32,327 bases of DNA from Planctomycetaceae bacterium UBA4732 (GTDB taxonomy: Bacteria > Planctomycetota > Planctomycetia > Gemmatales > Gemmataceae): NCBI GenBank assembly GCA_002404095.1, contig DHJA01000232.1, positions 33,390 through 65,716 on the forward strand, written 5' to 3'. Positions 23,160 to 32,299 of the stretch are shown piece by piece. Every line of letters starts with the position of its first letter. Position 1 is the stretch's first letter. Below the pieces are notes generated by a model. It made no database searches. It was not told the DNA's origin and worked only from the letters and a program-made list of their open reading frames with translations. The position numbers were made by a program, and so were the translations under genes.

Positions 23160-25001
23160 ATGCGCGAGATCGATTTCCTGACAATCCGTATCCTCGAAGG
23201 CGACCGCGCCGCGTTCGACGGCCGTCTGACCGGTCCACTGGAACTCGGCCGTCAGCAGGCCGGCGAGCCGGCGCCTTACGCCGTCTTGCCCGGCGTCGAT
23301 TCCGCGCCCGCTCGCTTGGTCGTGGCCCGGCAGGACGACCGCGATAACATCTCCCGCCGTCACGCCCTCCTTGAGCCGCTTTCCTCCGGCCGCGTTCGTC
23401 TCACCAATCGCAGCAAGGCGCCGCTCCCTTGCGGCGGCGCCCCCGGCGGCGTCCTCGCTCCCGGCGCCAACGTCGAACTGGCCGCGCCGTTCTCCTTTTC
23501 CCTGCCCGGCCGGACGGTAACGGTCGGCGCCGCCGACTCGGACGACCAAGCCGGTATGCACAGCCTTGAGGAGCAGACCGTCGGCCCCGGCCGGATCGCC
23601 GACCTTTCCGTTCGCCTACGGTCGCTGCCGGGCCTCAGCGGCGCCCAACTGAACGAGATGGTCGGCTGGCTTCAGACCACCATGGGCGTCCTTCAGGCCA
23701 CCGTAGGCGCGGCCGACTTCCTCGACAAAGCCGCCGAGGCGCTGGTGCAGATCGTCGGCCTCGAATTGGGCCGTGTGCTATTGCTCGACGGCGAACAGTG
23801 GGTCGCCGCCGCCGCTTACGGCGAGGCGCCGACGCTCGGCAGGCCGTGGCAGCCGAGTCGCCGCGTTCTCGCGGAGGTAAGGCAGAAGAAAAAGACTTTT
23901 TGGCAATCGGCTCGTCCGTCCGGTGAGGCCGACACGCCGAGTTTGGCGCCGCTGCAGACGGTCGTGGCCGCGCCCCTCCTCGATGCGGACGGCAACGTCG
24001 TCGGCGCCCTCTACGGCGAACGTCGTCGGGCGCCGATCTCGCTCCTGAACGTCGGCGGTCAGCTGGAAGCGACGCTCGTCGATCTGCTGGCCTGCGGCGT
24101 GGCGGCGGGACTGGCTCGGCAGGCCAAGGAGAAGTCGGCGTTGGAAGCCCACGTCCGCCTGGAACAGTTTTTCGGCGCCGACCTGGCGCGTCGATTGGTC
24201 CGTGAGCCGGCTCTGCTGGAGGGCCGCGACGCCGGGGTGACGCTTCTGTTCTGCGACGTGCGCGGCTTCAGCCGGGTCAGCGAAAAGCTAGGCCCGGCCG
24301 GCAGCCTGCGCTGGATGAACGACGTAATGAACGAGTTGTCTAGGTGCGTACTCGACGAAGGCGGCGTACTCGTCGATTACGTCGGCGACGAGGTGCTGGC
24401 CATGTGGGGGGCGCCGCAGGACCAGCCGGATCAGGCCGAGCGGGCCGTGCGCGCGGCCCTGGCCATGCTCGCCGCGCTGCCGGCCCTCAACACGCGGTGG
24501 CAAGAAGTTCTCGGCGGAGCGACCGCGGTCGGCGTCGGCGTCAGCACCGGCCCGGCTCAGGTCGGCAACACTGGCTCGAAGTACAAGTTCAAATATGGGG
24601 CGATGGGCAACACGGTCAACCTCGGCAGCCGGGTGCAGGGTTTGACACAGTATCTGAAATGTCCGGTATTGGTGACGCGGGGCACGCGCGAACGGCTCGG
24701 CGATGGCTTCACCTCGCGGCGCGTGGTGAAAGCGCGGGTCGTCAACATCGCGGAGCCGGTGGACCTGTATGAAGTGGAGGCGGCCGGCGTGGAACGGCGT
24801 CGGCAGTTTTTCGCCGAGTCGGAGGCCGCGTTGGAAGCGCTGGAGGCCGGCGACTTCGCCCTGGCGGCGCATCGGGCCGGCATGTTGCTGTTGGACCATC
24901 GCGGCGACGGACCGTTGTTGCTGACGTTGTCACGCGCCAGCACCGCCCTGGTGGAAGACGGCCGCGGCTTTGACGCCGTATGGGCGCCGCCGGGGAAATG
25001 A
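23160..25001 (+). CDS. FHA-GAF-class III nucleotidyl cyclase
   Basis: A 613-aa protein. An FHA-like phosphothreonine-binding domain covers about 5-125 (GR at 30-31, SRRH 65-68, N83). A GAF-like domain covers about 165-320 (ending AAPLLDADGNVVGALYG). The class III cyclase domain covers about 355-545, with metal-binding D366 (FCDVRGF) and D410 (YVGDEVLAMWG) and transition-state N487 and R491 (NTVNLGSR). The substrate-selecting positions are D406 (before YVGD) and G480 (before AMGN), instead of the Lys and Asp/Thr of adenylate cyclases. A helical tail ends the protein. It is cytosolic and would turn a phospho-signal plus a GAF ligand into a cyclic nucleotide. ATG 23160 directly follows the small gene's stop. 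Confidence 0.88.
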   Translation: MREIDFLTIRILEGDRAAFDGRLTGPLELGRQQAGEPAPYAVLPGVDSAPARLVVARQDDRDNISRRHALLEPLSSGRVRLTNRSKAPLPCGGAPGGVLAPGANVELAAPFSFSLPGRTVTVGAADSDDQAGMHSLEEQTVGPGRIADLSVRLRSLPGLSGAQLNEMVGWLQTTMGVLQATVGAADFLDKAAEALVQIVGLELGRVLLLDGEQWVAAAAYGEAPTLGRPWQPSRRVLAEVRQKKKTFWQSARPSGEADTPSLAPLQTVVAAPLLDADGNVVGALYGERRRAPISLLNVGGQLEATLVDLLACGVAAGLARQAKEKSALEAHVRLEQFFGADLARRLVREPALLEGRDAGVTLLFCDVRGFSRVSEKLGPAGSLRWMNDVMNELSRCVLDEGGVLVDYVGDEVLAMWGAPQDQPDQAERAVRAALAMLAALPALNTRWQEVLGGATAVGVGVSTGPAQVGNTGSKYKFKYGAMGNTVNLGSRVQGLTQYLKCPVLVTRGTRERLGDGFTSRRVVKARVVNIAEPVDLYEVEAAGVERRRQFFAESEAALEALEAGDFALAAHRAGMLLLDHRGDGPLLLTLSRASTALVEDGRGFDAVWAPPGK

Positions 25002-25417
25002 GCGAACGCACTGGCGAGCCGGGTCGCGTCTTGCTAGTCCGGCGGCGCCGGGGTAAAATCGCGTCAGTGAAAGCACAGCGATATCAACACCGAAAGGCCG
25101 AAATTCTTTCATCATACTGCGACTGCTCGGCCGGGGCGGAATGACCCTCGCCTTCCGCGCCATGGAATGAAGTATGAGCGATCTATGGGACCCATTCTAC
25201 GGCCCATAGAGTTGTTTGGCTTGGGTGCCGTTCCATTTATCCCCCTCCTGCTTGGAGTCACGTATCCCTTGTCTCAACCGAACTTGATTCGGGACCGCAG
25301 AATCGCGGTTACGACAATCCCGATCTCCCCACTCTGTTAGTAGAGGGTCGCAGAGTGCGGCCCTACCCTTCCGGCGGCACAAAGCGTGTCGCCACAATTG
25401 CGAATGGGAGTACGAAC
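25002..25417. other. 416-bp intergenic stretch with no clear gene
   Basis: No convincing gene is seen. A tiny frame at 25174-25209 (MSDLWDPFYGP, stop) looks like the start of a cut-off gene, and its last bases form a weak hairpin (CTATGGG 25183-25189 with CCCATAG 25203-25209). An irregular stem (CACTCT/AGAGTG, about 25330-25360) lies ahead of the GHKL gene. The GHKL promoter must be here, but no strong pair of boxes stands out. Confidence 0.4.
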
Positions 25418-27343
25418 ATGTCCGAAGCCAACGTCCAGCAGCCGACCACCGAGACCGCGCAGGGCCCAGAGCCGGGCGCCCCCGACCTTGTCCCGCAATG
25501 GGGCGTGAACACCCCGCGCGGCGGCAAGACGGTCGTCAACCGATCGCTAAAGGAGGACGCCCGAGTCCCCCTTTTCCTCGGGCAGACCCTGATCAACTCG
25601 CTCCGCGACCTGGGATACAACAGCACCACGTCGGCGCTGTGCGAGCATGTGGACAACGCCCTCCAATGGGGAGCGACGGAAGTGCGGGTGTACTTTCGCC
25701 AGACGGGCAAGCAGGGCAACCAGCGGATCGACGCGATGGTCTATGACAATGGAAAGGGGATGGCCCCCCGCGTGCTGAAGGTGGCGATCGCCTTCGGCGG
25801 CTCGATGGTGTACGACAACCGCTCCGGCATCGGTCGGTATGGCATGGGGATGAAAACGGCCGCGTTAAACATCACCCGCTGCGTAGACGTATACTCGTGG
25901 CAGGAGCCCGGCGCGTTCTACTCGATGACGCTCGACGTGGACAAGATCGGTCAGGACCGGAACAACATGATCGAGTTGCCCGATCCGGAGTTCACCGACG
26001 CCCTCCCGTCGGAAGTGGCAGAAATGTTCACGAAGCCGATGGACTACGCGAAGAAGGGGCGTGACTCGCACGAGTTGCTCGCCGACGAGTCTCACAAGTT
26101 GACCGAGCAACTTGGGCGATCCGGCACGATCGTCTACATGCCCAAATGCGACAGGCTCACCTTCAAGACTGCCGCCACGCTGGCAGATCATGCGCTGAAG
26201 GATATGGGCCGCATCTACCGCAAGTTCATCGACAAGGGGGTGCGCGTGTACGTCAACAACCGCCTGGTCGAAGCGTTCGATCCGACCTACTGGATGCCTT
26301 CCGCTCGGCACGTCAAGGTTGTGGGGCTAACCGAAACGAAGTCCGCCCTGGTGGACAGCTGGACCGTTCAGATCCCTGTTGCCGAGGGACAACTGTTCAC
26401 CACGACCGAGGTGCGAATCCGGATGTTTCTGCTACCAGTCCACGATTGGGGGTCGCTGCCGCGGGTAACGCTCAAGAACAGCCTCCACGTTTTCGATGAC
26501 CACATGGTGTCGTATCTGCGGAATGAGCGGGAGGTGGAGATCGGGGCGGAGCCGCGGCTGAAGCTGAAAAAGCACAGCACGAACGCCTGGCTGCGGGTGC
26601 AGATCGAGTTCACGGGCGATGCCGACGAGGCGTTCGGCGTTGCCGCGAACAAGCAGGGAGTCCGCCTGCAACAGTTCGCCGTCGACTGGATTCTTGAACA
26701 CGACGACTGCCGCTTCCAGCGCACCATCACCAATATTCGCAAGATGATCCGCGAAAGGCAACTGAAGATCGCCGTTGCGGAGCAGGCCGGGCAGACCAAC
26801 GAAGCCGAGCGGCACGCAATGGATACCGAGGGGGTGCAGGGCGTCGCGCTGCCTACGCCGCCGACGGACACGGATGAACAGAAAGCTGCGCTTGAGGCCA
26901 ACCTGCGCGGGCTGGCCGTCAGCCTCCGGCAAGAGGAAGAGACAGAGGAGCAAGCGTTCAACCGGGTAAAGGAGTCGAAGTACCTCACCGAATTCAAACC
27001 ACAGGAATACGCCCCGTTCTACGACACCGAGTACAAGTTCGGGAAGCTGATCCTGCGAGTGAACACCGCCCACCGGTTCTACCAGAAGGTCTGGCAGCCG
27101 CTCGGCGACTTGGCCAAGAAGACCAACCAAATGGGAGAGGCAGAAAGTGGCGAGGGGGCCGGGGACGATGTCGCGGATACGACCCGCAAAGCCTTGGTCG
27201 GGTTGAAGTTGCTGCTCTTGTCGCTGGCCCGCGCCCAAACCCAGATGCTTTCCGGAAGCGCGCAAGGCGAAGAGAATCAGCTGTTCCGCAACCTGCGGAA
27301 GGCATGGTCTGACGTACTCGAAACGCAACTCCTGCACGTCTGA
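25418..27343 (+). CDS. MORC/MutL-like GHKL ATPase
   Basis: A 641-aa protein. The GHKL ATP-binding motifs are complete: N-box EHVDNA 76-81 (catalytic E76, N80), G1 DNGKGM 110-115 and G2 GIGRYGMGMKTAA 137-149. A MutL/MORC-type transducer region follows (about 230-420; RSGTIVYMPKCD, then WLRVQIEFTGDADEAFGVAANKQGVRL). A charged helical stretch and an acidic, glycine-rich linker lead to a C-terminal helical part that may dimerise. It would act as an ATP-gated clamp on DNA. Bacterial MORC-like GHKL proteins are known next to restriction-modification genes (Iyer and co-workers, 2008). The start is ATG 25418 with GGGAG 8 bases upstream. A strong terminator follows, so it is a single-gene unit. Confidence 0.87.
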   Translation: MSEANVQQPTTETAQGPEPGAPDLVPQWGVNTPRGGKTVVNRSLKEDARVPLFLGQTLINSLRDLGYNSTTSALCEHVDNALQWGATEVRVYFRQTGKQGNQRIDAMVYDNGKGMAPRVLKVAIAFGGSMVYDNRSGIGRYGMGMKTAALNITRCVDVYSWQEPGAFYSMTLDVDKIGQDRNNMIELPDPEFTDALPSEVAEMFTKPMDYAKKGRDSHELLADESHKLTEQLGRSGTIVYMPKCDRLTFKTAATLADHALKDMGRIYRKFIDKGVRVYVNNRLVEAFDPTYWMPSARHVKVVGLTETKSALVDSWTVQIPVAEGQLFTTTEVRIRMFLLPVHDWGSLPRVTLKNSLHVFDDHMVSYLRNEREVEIGAEPRLKLKKHSTNAWLRVQIEFTGDADEAFGVAANKQGVRLQQFAVDWILEHDDCRFQRTITNIRKMIRERQLKIAVAEQAGQTNEAERHAMDTEGVQGVALPTPPTDTDEQKAALEANLRGLAVSLRQEEETEEQAFNRVKESKYLTEFKPQEYAPFYDTEYKFGKLILRVNTAHRFYQKVWQPLGDLAKKTNQMGEAESGEGAGDDVADTTRKALVGLKLLLLSLARAQTQMLSGSAQGEENQLFRNLRKAWSDVLETQLLHV

Positions 27344-27392
27344 AAACGCAAGCTAGACGTTCATCCCTCCGGCTTCCTGAAGTTAGCGATCT

Positions 27393-27425
27393 GACCGGCC
27401 GTAAGGAAACGGCCGGTCTTTTGTT
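27393..27425 (+). terminator. Intrinsic terminator of the GHKL ATPase gene
   Basis: GACCGGCCGT pairs perfectly with ACGGCCGGTC around a 6-nt loop (AAGGAA), followed at once by TTTTGTT. It lies 50 bases after the GHKL stop. This is the clearest intrinsic terminator in the window. Confidence 0.9.
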
Positions 27426-27621
27426 ACCCTTTGTCCGCTTCGCCACTATACTATAAGAGACCTGCTTTGGGCGGGTGCGCTGGCACCGACTTGGCTTGCC
27501 GAATTGCCCGAGACGAAGAGCCATAGCGTGTTCTTCGATTCGGTTGGCTAATCCTCGACGGTGCTGGCAGGGTTGGCGCGGCAAAAGGCCGCGTTCCAAA
27601 ACCATACCGAGAGGTTCCGTC

Positions 27622-28086
27622 ATGTCCACTTCTGAGTCATCGCTCCCTGCGCACTGGCAGTTTTATGCGGAACATGCCCGCCAAACACATTATGGCCGAG
27701 TGGACGATTTCGGGTACGGCCGGGAAGAATTCCTCAGCGAGACCCTAGCGGTAATCGAGTCGAACAGCCCATTTTCCGACGACTGCCGCCAGCGGCTCGG
27801 CAGAATCCCGTGGAATCGCGCCAAGAAGCATCGGCGGCTGCGGCTGCATTATCCCGGAAGACTACACTCCTCCAGCGCACAAGAGATGTCGGCCATTGAA
27901 ATAGCTGACTCCGTTGACCAAGTTCGGGGCATTTTGTCGCCCGGTGAATGGGACGTTGAGTGCCGTCTCGCGGCCGGTCAGACCTATGCGGAGGTTGCAC
28001 TCGAACGCGGCCTTTCGCCAGACACTCTGAAAGTACGGGCCGGCAGGTGGCGGGCTCGAATCCGCCGGCAGGTGTCGATGTGTTGA
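27622..28086 (+). CDS. Small protein with sigma-region-4-like helix-turn-helix
   Basis: A 154-aa protein. The N-terminal ~100 residues (HWQFYAEHARQTHYGRVDDF, then RQRLGRIPWNRAKKHRRLRL) are not recognised. The C-terminus (about 104-150), ILSPGEWDVECRLAAGQTYA, EVALERGLSPDTLKVRAGRW, RARIRRQ, has the layout of the sigma-70 region 4 helix-turn-helix. Region 2 is absent, so it is not a complete sigma factor; it may regulate or be a decayed relative. GAGAGG lies before ATG 27622. It follows the GHKL gene on the same strand but behind a terminator, so it is separately transcribed. The upstream stretch holds an A/T-rich TATACTATAAG near 27447, a possible -10. Confidence 0.7.
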   Translation: MSTSESSLPAHWQFYAEHARQTHYGRVDDFGYGREEFLSETLAVIESNSPFSDDCRQRLGRIPWNRAKKHRRLRLHYPGRLHSSSAQEMSAIEIADSVDQVRGILSPGEWDVECRLAAGQTYAEVALERGLSPDTLKVRAGRWRARIRRQVSMC

Positions 28087-28150
28087 TGTAGGGGGATCGC
28101 TGAAGGTGCAGCAAGGGTGACAGAGCGATTCCGCCCTTCTTCTCGCCCAC

Positions 28151-28182
28151 GTAGGGTGGGTCGAATACTCGACCCACCCTAC
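28151..28182. repeat. Perfect 14-bp palindrome
   Basis: GTAGGGTGGGTCGA pairs with TCGACCCACCCTAC around ATAC. It lies between the convergent HTH gene and the TIGR03009-like gene, so it may act as a bidirectional stop. This GTAGGGTGGG word is a widespread intergenic repeat in many bacteria. Confidence 0.8.
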
Positions 28183-28221
28183 AAGACCTGGCAGCTCGCT
28201 TATGGCGAACCACTAGCCAAA

Positions 28222-29031
28222 TCAGTTGCCGCCGCTGGGCCGGGCCACGCGCGGCGTCACATCGGCGTCCTTCGGCGCCTGGGTCATCTTCCAGCCCGCC
28301 GGCGGCGTCGGCGCGTCGAACTCGCGGCGGTCGATGGTCTTGTCGTTGCTGTTGATCTGAACCACGTCCCAGGTTACTTGGGTCGAATTGGGCGACTCGA
28401 ACCAGAGCCGACGCGGCAGCATCGTCTCCTTGTTCAGCACGATCTGCGCCCGTTTGAAGTCCACTTTGTCGGCGGCGAAACGCGGCTGAATGTCCACGTA
28501 GAGATAAAATTGATCGGTCTTGGTCAATTTGAGGTCGTAGCGTTTCTGAGCCTCTTCCTTCTTCATGCCGAAGAGGAACGACAGGAAATTGTCGTCGGAC
28601 ACCTGACCGGCCCTGGGCTTGGGAAGCTCGTGGGCCATGACCACCTTCTCGGATTGGCGGAACTCGTAAAGAAGGGCGCCGGAGCAGACGAAGCGCTCGG
28701 AAAAGTCCTTTTTGCCGTCCGGCGTCATCTGGAGCAAGGCGAGGTTCTGCGTGGTCGCGCCGGCGCCAACGCGCAGGTATTTCGTGAAGCCGGTGAAATG
28801 CTTTTCCACGTCGGTGGTTTGATCTTTCTCGGTGCGCTTGATCTGAGCGCTGAGAGCTTGCACTTGCTCCATCGTCTTTTGCCAGCGTTCGAGATAGCCG
28901 TCGAGCGGATCGGCGGCGGCCGGCTGGGCGGTCTGTGCGGTCGGAGTCGTGGGCGGCGTCTGCGGCCTTTGGGCGACGAGCGGGGCCGCGGCCATAAGCA
29001 GAACGGTCAGGGCCAACCCTTGGAGACGCAT
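28222..29031 (-). CDS. TIGR03009-like planctomycete LolA-fold protein
   Basis: A 269-aa protein. Signal peptide at residues 1-20 (LALTVLLMAAAPLVAQ), then a Pro/Thr/Gln-rich linker. The mature part (LDGYLERWQKTMEQVQALSA, KYLRVGAGATTQNLALLQMT, FVCSGALLYEFRQSEKVVMA, FLFGMKKEEAQKRYDLKLTK, RRLWFESPNSTQVTWDV) fits the planctomycete-specific TIGR03009 family, related to LolA/LolB lipoprotein-sorting folds. It is secreted and probably envelope-associated; substrate unknown. AGGAGGTGACCG before ATG 29031 is a strong ribosome-binding site. It lies downstream of the aldehyde dehydrogenase on the same strand, behind a hairpin. Confidence 0.85.
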   Translation of the reverse strand: MRLQGLALTVLLMAAAPLVAQRPQTPPTTPTAQTAQPAAADPLDGYLERWQKTMEQVQALSAQIKRTEKDQTTDVEKHFTGFTKYLRVGAGATTQNLALLQMTPDGKKDFSERFVCSGALLYEFRQSEKVVMAHELPKPRAGQVSDDNFLSFLFGMKKEEAQKRYDLKLTKTDQFYLYVDIQPRFAADKVDFKRAQIVLNKETMLPRRLWFESPNSTQVTWDVVQINSNDKTIDRREFDAPTPPAGWKMTQAPKDADVTPRVARPSGGN

Positions 29032-29106
29032 CGGTCACCTCCTGTATATCAGTTCGATCTTTCATCCCACGGCGGTTTATAGCAGGGCGGCCGGCGCGGG
29101 GAAAGA

Positions 29107-29173
29107 TCGTTTAGCCGTGACCCGAAGGGGAGCGCTCTTCGCCCGCGCTCCCCTTCGGGTCGCGGCTAAACGA
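29107..29173 (-). terminator. 29-bp hairpin after the aldehyde dehydrogenase gene
   Basis: The arms 29107-29135 and 29145-29173 (TCGTTTAGCCG, then GACCCGAAGGGGAGCGC) are complementary except for one base, with a 9-nt loop. It starts directly after the dehydrogenase stop on its coding strand. There is no T tract. It may be a terminator or another dispersed palindrome. Confidence 0.6.
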
Positions 29174-29177
29174 ATGC

Positions 29178-30665
29178 TTACCCCAGATTCACGTACACTG
29201 TCTTCACCTCGCTGTACAACGACAGCGCGTATTCGCCGAGTTCGCGGCCGATGCCGCTCATCTTGAAGCCGCCGAACGGGGCGGCCGCGTCGAATACGTC
29301 GTAACAGTTCACCCACACGGTGCCCGCGCGAAGGCCGTTGGCCAGCCGGTGCGCCTTGCCGATGTCGCGCGTCCAGACCGCCGCCGCCAAGCCGTAAAAC
29401 GTCTGGTTGCCGCGCTTCACCACCTCGTCCACGTCCTTAAACTTCAGCACGTTCATCACCGGCCCGAAGATTTCTTCTTTGGCGATCTTCATTTCGTCTT
29501 TTACGTCCGTGAACACCGTCGGCTCGATGAAATAGCCGGGGCCGGCGACGCGCTTGCCGCCGGTCATCAGCTTCGCGCCCTCCTTTTTGCCCGCGTCGAT
29601 GTAACCCATGATGCGATCGCATTGCTCTTGCGACACCTGCGGCCCCTGCGTCGTCTCCGGGTCGAATGGGTCGCCGATCTTCTGCGATTTGGCCTTTTTC
29701 AGCACCTTTTCGATGAACTGGTCGTGGATCTTCTCCTCGACGAAGAGCCGGCTTCCAGCGCAGCAGCACTGGCCCTGGTTGAAGAAGAGGCCGAAGTACG
29801 CGCCTTCGACGGCCGCGTCGATGTCGGCGTCGGCGAAGACGATGTTGGGGCTTTTGCCGCCCAGCTCCAGGCTGACGCGCTTGAGATTGCTGCGCGCGGC
29901 CGCTTCCATGATGATCTGGCCGGTGCTGCCTTCGCCGGTGAAGGCGATCTTGTCCACGTCCATATGTGACGTGAGGGCGGCGCCGGCGGTGGGGCCGTAG
30001 CCGGGCACGACGTTTATCACGCCGTCGGGAAAGCCGGCTTCCTGGGCCAGAGCCGCCACGCGCAGCGCCGTCAACGGCGTCTGCTCGGCCGGCTTGAGGA
30101 CGACCGTATTGCCGCAAGCAAGAGCCGGCGCCCACTTCCACGCCATCATCAACAGCGGGAAATTCCACGGAATAATCTGGCCGATGACGCCGACGGGTTC
30201 GTGGCGCGTATAGCAGAAGTACGGCCCTTCGACGGGGATGGTCTTGCCGTGATTCTTGTCGGCCCAGCCGGCATAGTATCGATACGCCTTGACGGTCAGG
30301 GCCAGGTCGGCGTTGAGCGAATCGCGATAGGGCTTGCCGTTATCGAGAGATTCCAGAGCGGCTAACTCCTCGCCGTGTCGTTCGACAAGGTCGGCCAGCT
30401 TGTAGAGCAGTCGGCCGCGCTCGGCGGCGCTGGTCTTGGGCCAGGAGCCTTCCTCGAACGCCTTGCGGGCGGCCTTGACGGCGAGATCAACGTCGGCCTT
30501 ATCGCCCTCGGCGACTTGGCAGATGGTTTTGCCGGTGGAGGGGTTGACGGTGGCGAAGGTTTTGCCGGAAACGCTGTCGAGCCATTTGCCGCCGATGAAC
30601 AAGGGTTGGTCCTTGACCTGCGGCGGCTTGACGGTCTGGGGCTTTTTTAGGGTCGCTGTGGTCAC
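29178..30665 (-). CDS. NAD(P)-dependent aldehyde dehydrogenase
   Basis: A 495-aa protein, normal length for the class 1/2 aldehyde dehydrogenase family, which oxidises aldehydes to acids in the cytosol. Asn168 (IIPWNFP), Glu267 (SLELGGKSP) and the catalytic Cys301 ([11 protein letters not shown]) are present, as are the dinucleotide-binding [10 protein letters not shown] (242-251) and the late EEIFGPV and GGFKMSG motifs. GTG 30665 is chosen because AGGAG lies 9 bases upstream and the family normally begins near here; the frame stays open to 30728 without support. The substrate cannot be told from sequence. It is the most conserved gene here, and nothing about it looks transferred. Confidence 0.95.
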   Translation of the reverse strand: MTTATLKKPQTVKPPQVKDQPLFIGGKWLDSVSGKTFATVNPSTGKTICQVAEGDKADVDLAVKAARKAFEEGSWPKTSAAERGRLLYKLADLVERHGEELAALESLDNGKPYRDSLNADLALTVKAYRYYAGWADKNHGKTIPVEGPYFCYTRHEPVGVIGQIIPWNFPLLMMAWKWAPALACGNTVVLKPAEQTPLTALRVAALAQEAGFPDGVINVVPGYGPTAGAALTSHMDVDKIAFTGEGSTGQIIMEAAARSNLKRVSLELGGKSPNIVFADADIDAAVEGAYFGLFFNQGQCCCAGSRLFVEEKIHDQFIEKVLKKAKSQKIGDPFDPETTQGPQVSQEQCDRIMGYIDAGKKEGAKLMTGGKRVAGPGYFIEPTVFTDVKDEMKIAKEEIFGPVMNVLKFKDVDEVVKRGNQTFYGLAAAVWTRDIGKAHRLANGLRAGTVWVNCYDVFDAAAPFGGFKMSGIGRELGEYALSLYSEVKTVYVNLG

Positions 30666-30837
30666 GGCGTGGGATCTCCTGGAGAGGGCGAGACAAGAAC
30701 AATGGTCCAACATGGGGAATTGTCTCACCGGCCAATGCGGGCGTCAAGCGGCTGGGGCGGGTATCTATATAGGAGTGCTTCGCTTATAAACCGCGCTGGA
30801 CGGTTGCCTATAAACTTCCGAATGGCGTGTCCTTTGG

Positions 30838-31353
30838 CTACTTATGCGGCTCGCTTATTTGTTGTAAGCCTAGTGCATTCGCCGCGTCGTCACTTAGCGG
30901 CTGCGCGACGACTTTGGACAAGTCAATTCTTATTGTGCCGCCTCCGAAGATGACCGACCGTCCTTCCAGTGGCACTTGCGCTGCCGGAAGCCAAAAGACC
31001 TGCCACGTCCCGCTGGCACTTTTCACCGCTACGCCGTAGCGGTCGCCTATCTCCCATGCGACGAATCCGGCGCTGGCGTGTTCATTCCGGCCATAGTCGA
31101 AAGAATAAGGCTTGGGCGCTACTTTGGCAGGCTTTTGGAGCATTTCGCCGACGTACCACTGCATCGGCCTCATCCGGCCTTGCGAGTCGCTGAGAAGGCA
31201 GAGGAACCGGGCGTCATCCGGGACGTTGGTGATAACGAAGCATACATGATCGGGAGGGTAAGGGCAGGTGTAGACGAGGAACAACAGGACCGCTGCGCCG
31301 GCGGCCAGTCCAAGGAGCGTCACGATAGTTGCTATCCGAAGCAGCCGCCACAT
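30838..31353 (-). CDS. Membrane-anchored hypothetical protein
   Basis: A 171-aa protein. An N-terminal hydrophobic stretch (IATIVTLLGLAAGAAVLLFL, residues 7-27) acts as anchor or signal. The rest is a soluble external domain (CFVITNVPDDARFLCLLSD, AGFVAWEIGDRYGVAVKSA, GTWQVFWLPAAQVPLEGRSV) with cysteines near the start. No family is recognised. Between it and the dehydrogenase start lies about 170 bases with no evident promoter. Confidence 0.65.
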   Translation of the reverse strand: MWRLLRIATIVTLLGLAAGAAVLLFLVYTCPYPPDHVCFVITNVPDDARFLCLLSDSQGRMRPMQWYVGEMLQKPAKVAPKPYSFDYGRNEHASAGFVAWEIGDRYGVAVKSASGTWQVFWLPAAQVPLEGRSVIFGGGTIRIDLSKVVAQPLSDDAANALGLQQISEPHK

Positions 31354-31559
31354 GAATCCGTCCCCGAAGAAGATGCACCCATGTTCCCCCAGCCGGCGCC
31401 GGGGGTCAAGGGGAAGGCCTCATTTAGGCGGCTGACTCTCAGCGGGTTGAGGCATATTCAGTGTTGACCCCAGCCCTTCTCCCAGCGACCATAGGGGCGT
31501 GTCAATCCTTGTCCCGCCCTTGTCCCGCTGACAGATCGCTCTGGTACGGTAGGAAATAC

Positions 31560-31946
31560 ATGACCAATGTTGGCTTTACCGTCGTCGTCGTGTTCCTCGC
31601 TTTCCCCCTGCTTCTCCGCGCTTCGCCCAACGAGTCGAGCGGCGAGCTAGATGGGGCCATTGTCGTTGATTGGTGCGCACGGATTGATGCGATCATACTA
31701 AACAACAACACTGATCACGAAAAGATCGTCGCGCTGACCGATTGCGTCCGGATCGGCGACGACATGAAAAAAGTCCGGGAGCGGTTGCGGGGTGCGCGAT
31801 GTATAGCGTCCGGAGCGTTGGGTGATGATTCAAAGTGCGAGGACTTCGATTGTCGCGTCAGGGTCGGCTCGAAACGGGGGAAGGTCACCTGCATCTGGTA
31901 TTTCCCGCTCTCGGGCGGCAAGCACTGCCTAATTGGAGACTGGTAA
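31560..31946 (+). CDS. Secreted hypothetical protein with cysteines
   Basis: A 128-aa protein. Signal peptide at 4-22 (VGFTVVVVFLAFPLLLRAS). The mature part (IVVDWCARIDAIILNNNTDH, CVRIGDDMKKVRERLRGARC, CEDFDCRVRVGSKRGKVTCI, FPLSGGKHCLIGDW) has six or more cysteines. The IGDDMKKVRERL segment resembles a BamE/SmpA-like turn (compare FGMTKEQV in the gene at 83-1309). AGGAA lies just before ATG 31560. Function unknown. Confidence 0.65.
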   Translation: MTNVGFTVVVVFLAFPLLLRASPNESSGELDGAIVVDWCARIDAIILNNNTDHEKIVALTDCVRIGDDMKKVRERLRGARCIASGALGDDSKCEDFDCRVRVGSKRGKVTCIWYFPLSGGKHCLIGDW

Positions 31947-31984
31947 TATGGCGGTATAAGGAGGGGAGCGCGGGAGGACAAATC

Positions 31985-32299
31985 ATGGAACCGAGCGAAA
32001 ACCCGGAAGGGCGACAACGGGGAACTTGTTTGTCGCTAATGATGGCGGCGATGGTCGCCGGCTTTTTCGCGCTGCTGCTGGTAGTGGCGACGGGCGGCTG
32101 GGCCGTCTACGTGATCGGGGTCGCCGCGGCCATCTTCCTCTTCGGGGCAATTCACTATCTCCTATGGGGCCGATCCATGCTGCAACAAACGGCCGGCGAC
32201 CGCGAAGAGGATGAGCTGCGTCAGCGCGCCGAGGAGTCGGAAGATGAACCGCCCGCGCCGGGGTCGAATGACTTTACGCGCCGTGGGGCAGGTTTCTAA
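31985..32299 (+). CDS. Small membrane protein, two helices
   Basis: A 104-aa protein. Two hydrophobic helices (LSLMMAAMVAGFFALLLVVA and WAVYVIGVAAAIFLFGAIHY) are followed by a charged cytoplasmic tail ending SNDFTRRGAGF. GGAGG precedes ATG 31985. It sits 38 bases after the secreted protein gene and is probably co-transcribed with it. The RRGAGF tail is a remembered feature of small planctomycete membrane proteins. The stop codon lies inside the hairpin that closes the window. Confidence 0.7.
   Translation: MEPSENPEGRQRGTCLSLMMAAMVAGFFALLLVVATGGWAVYVIGVAAAIFLFGAIHYLLWGRSMLQQTAGDREEDELRQRAEESEDEPPAPGSNDFTRRGAGF

Noticed and set aside
27734..29065. 443-codon minus-strand open frame
   Set aside because: It runs across a palindrome and two real genes in other frames, is Arg/Pro-rich, and matches no family.
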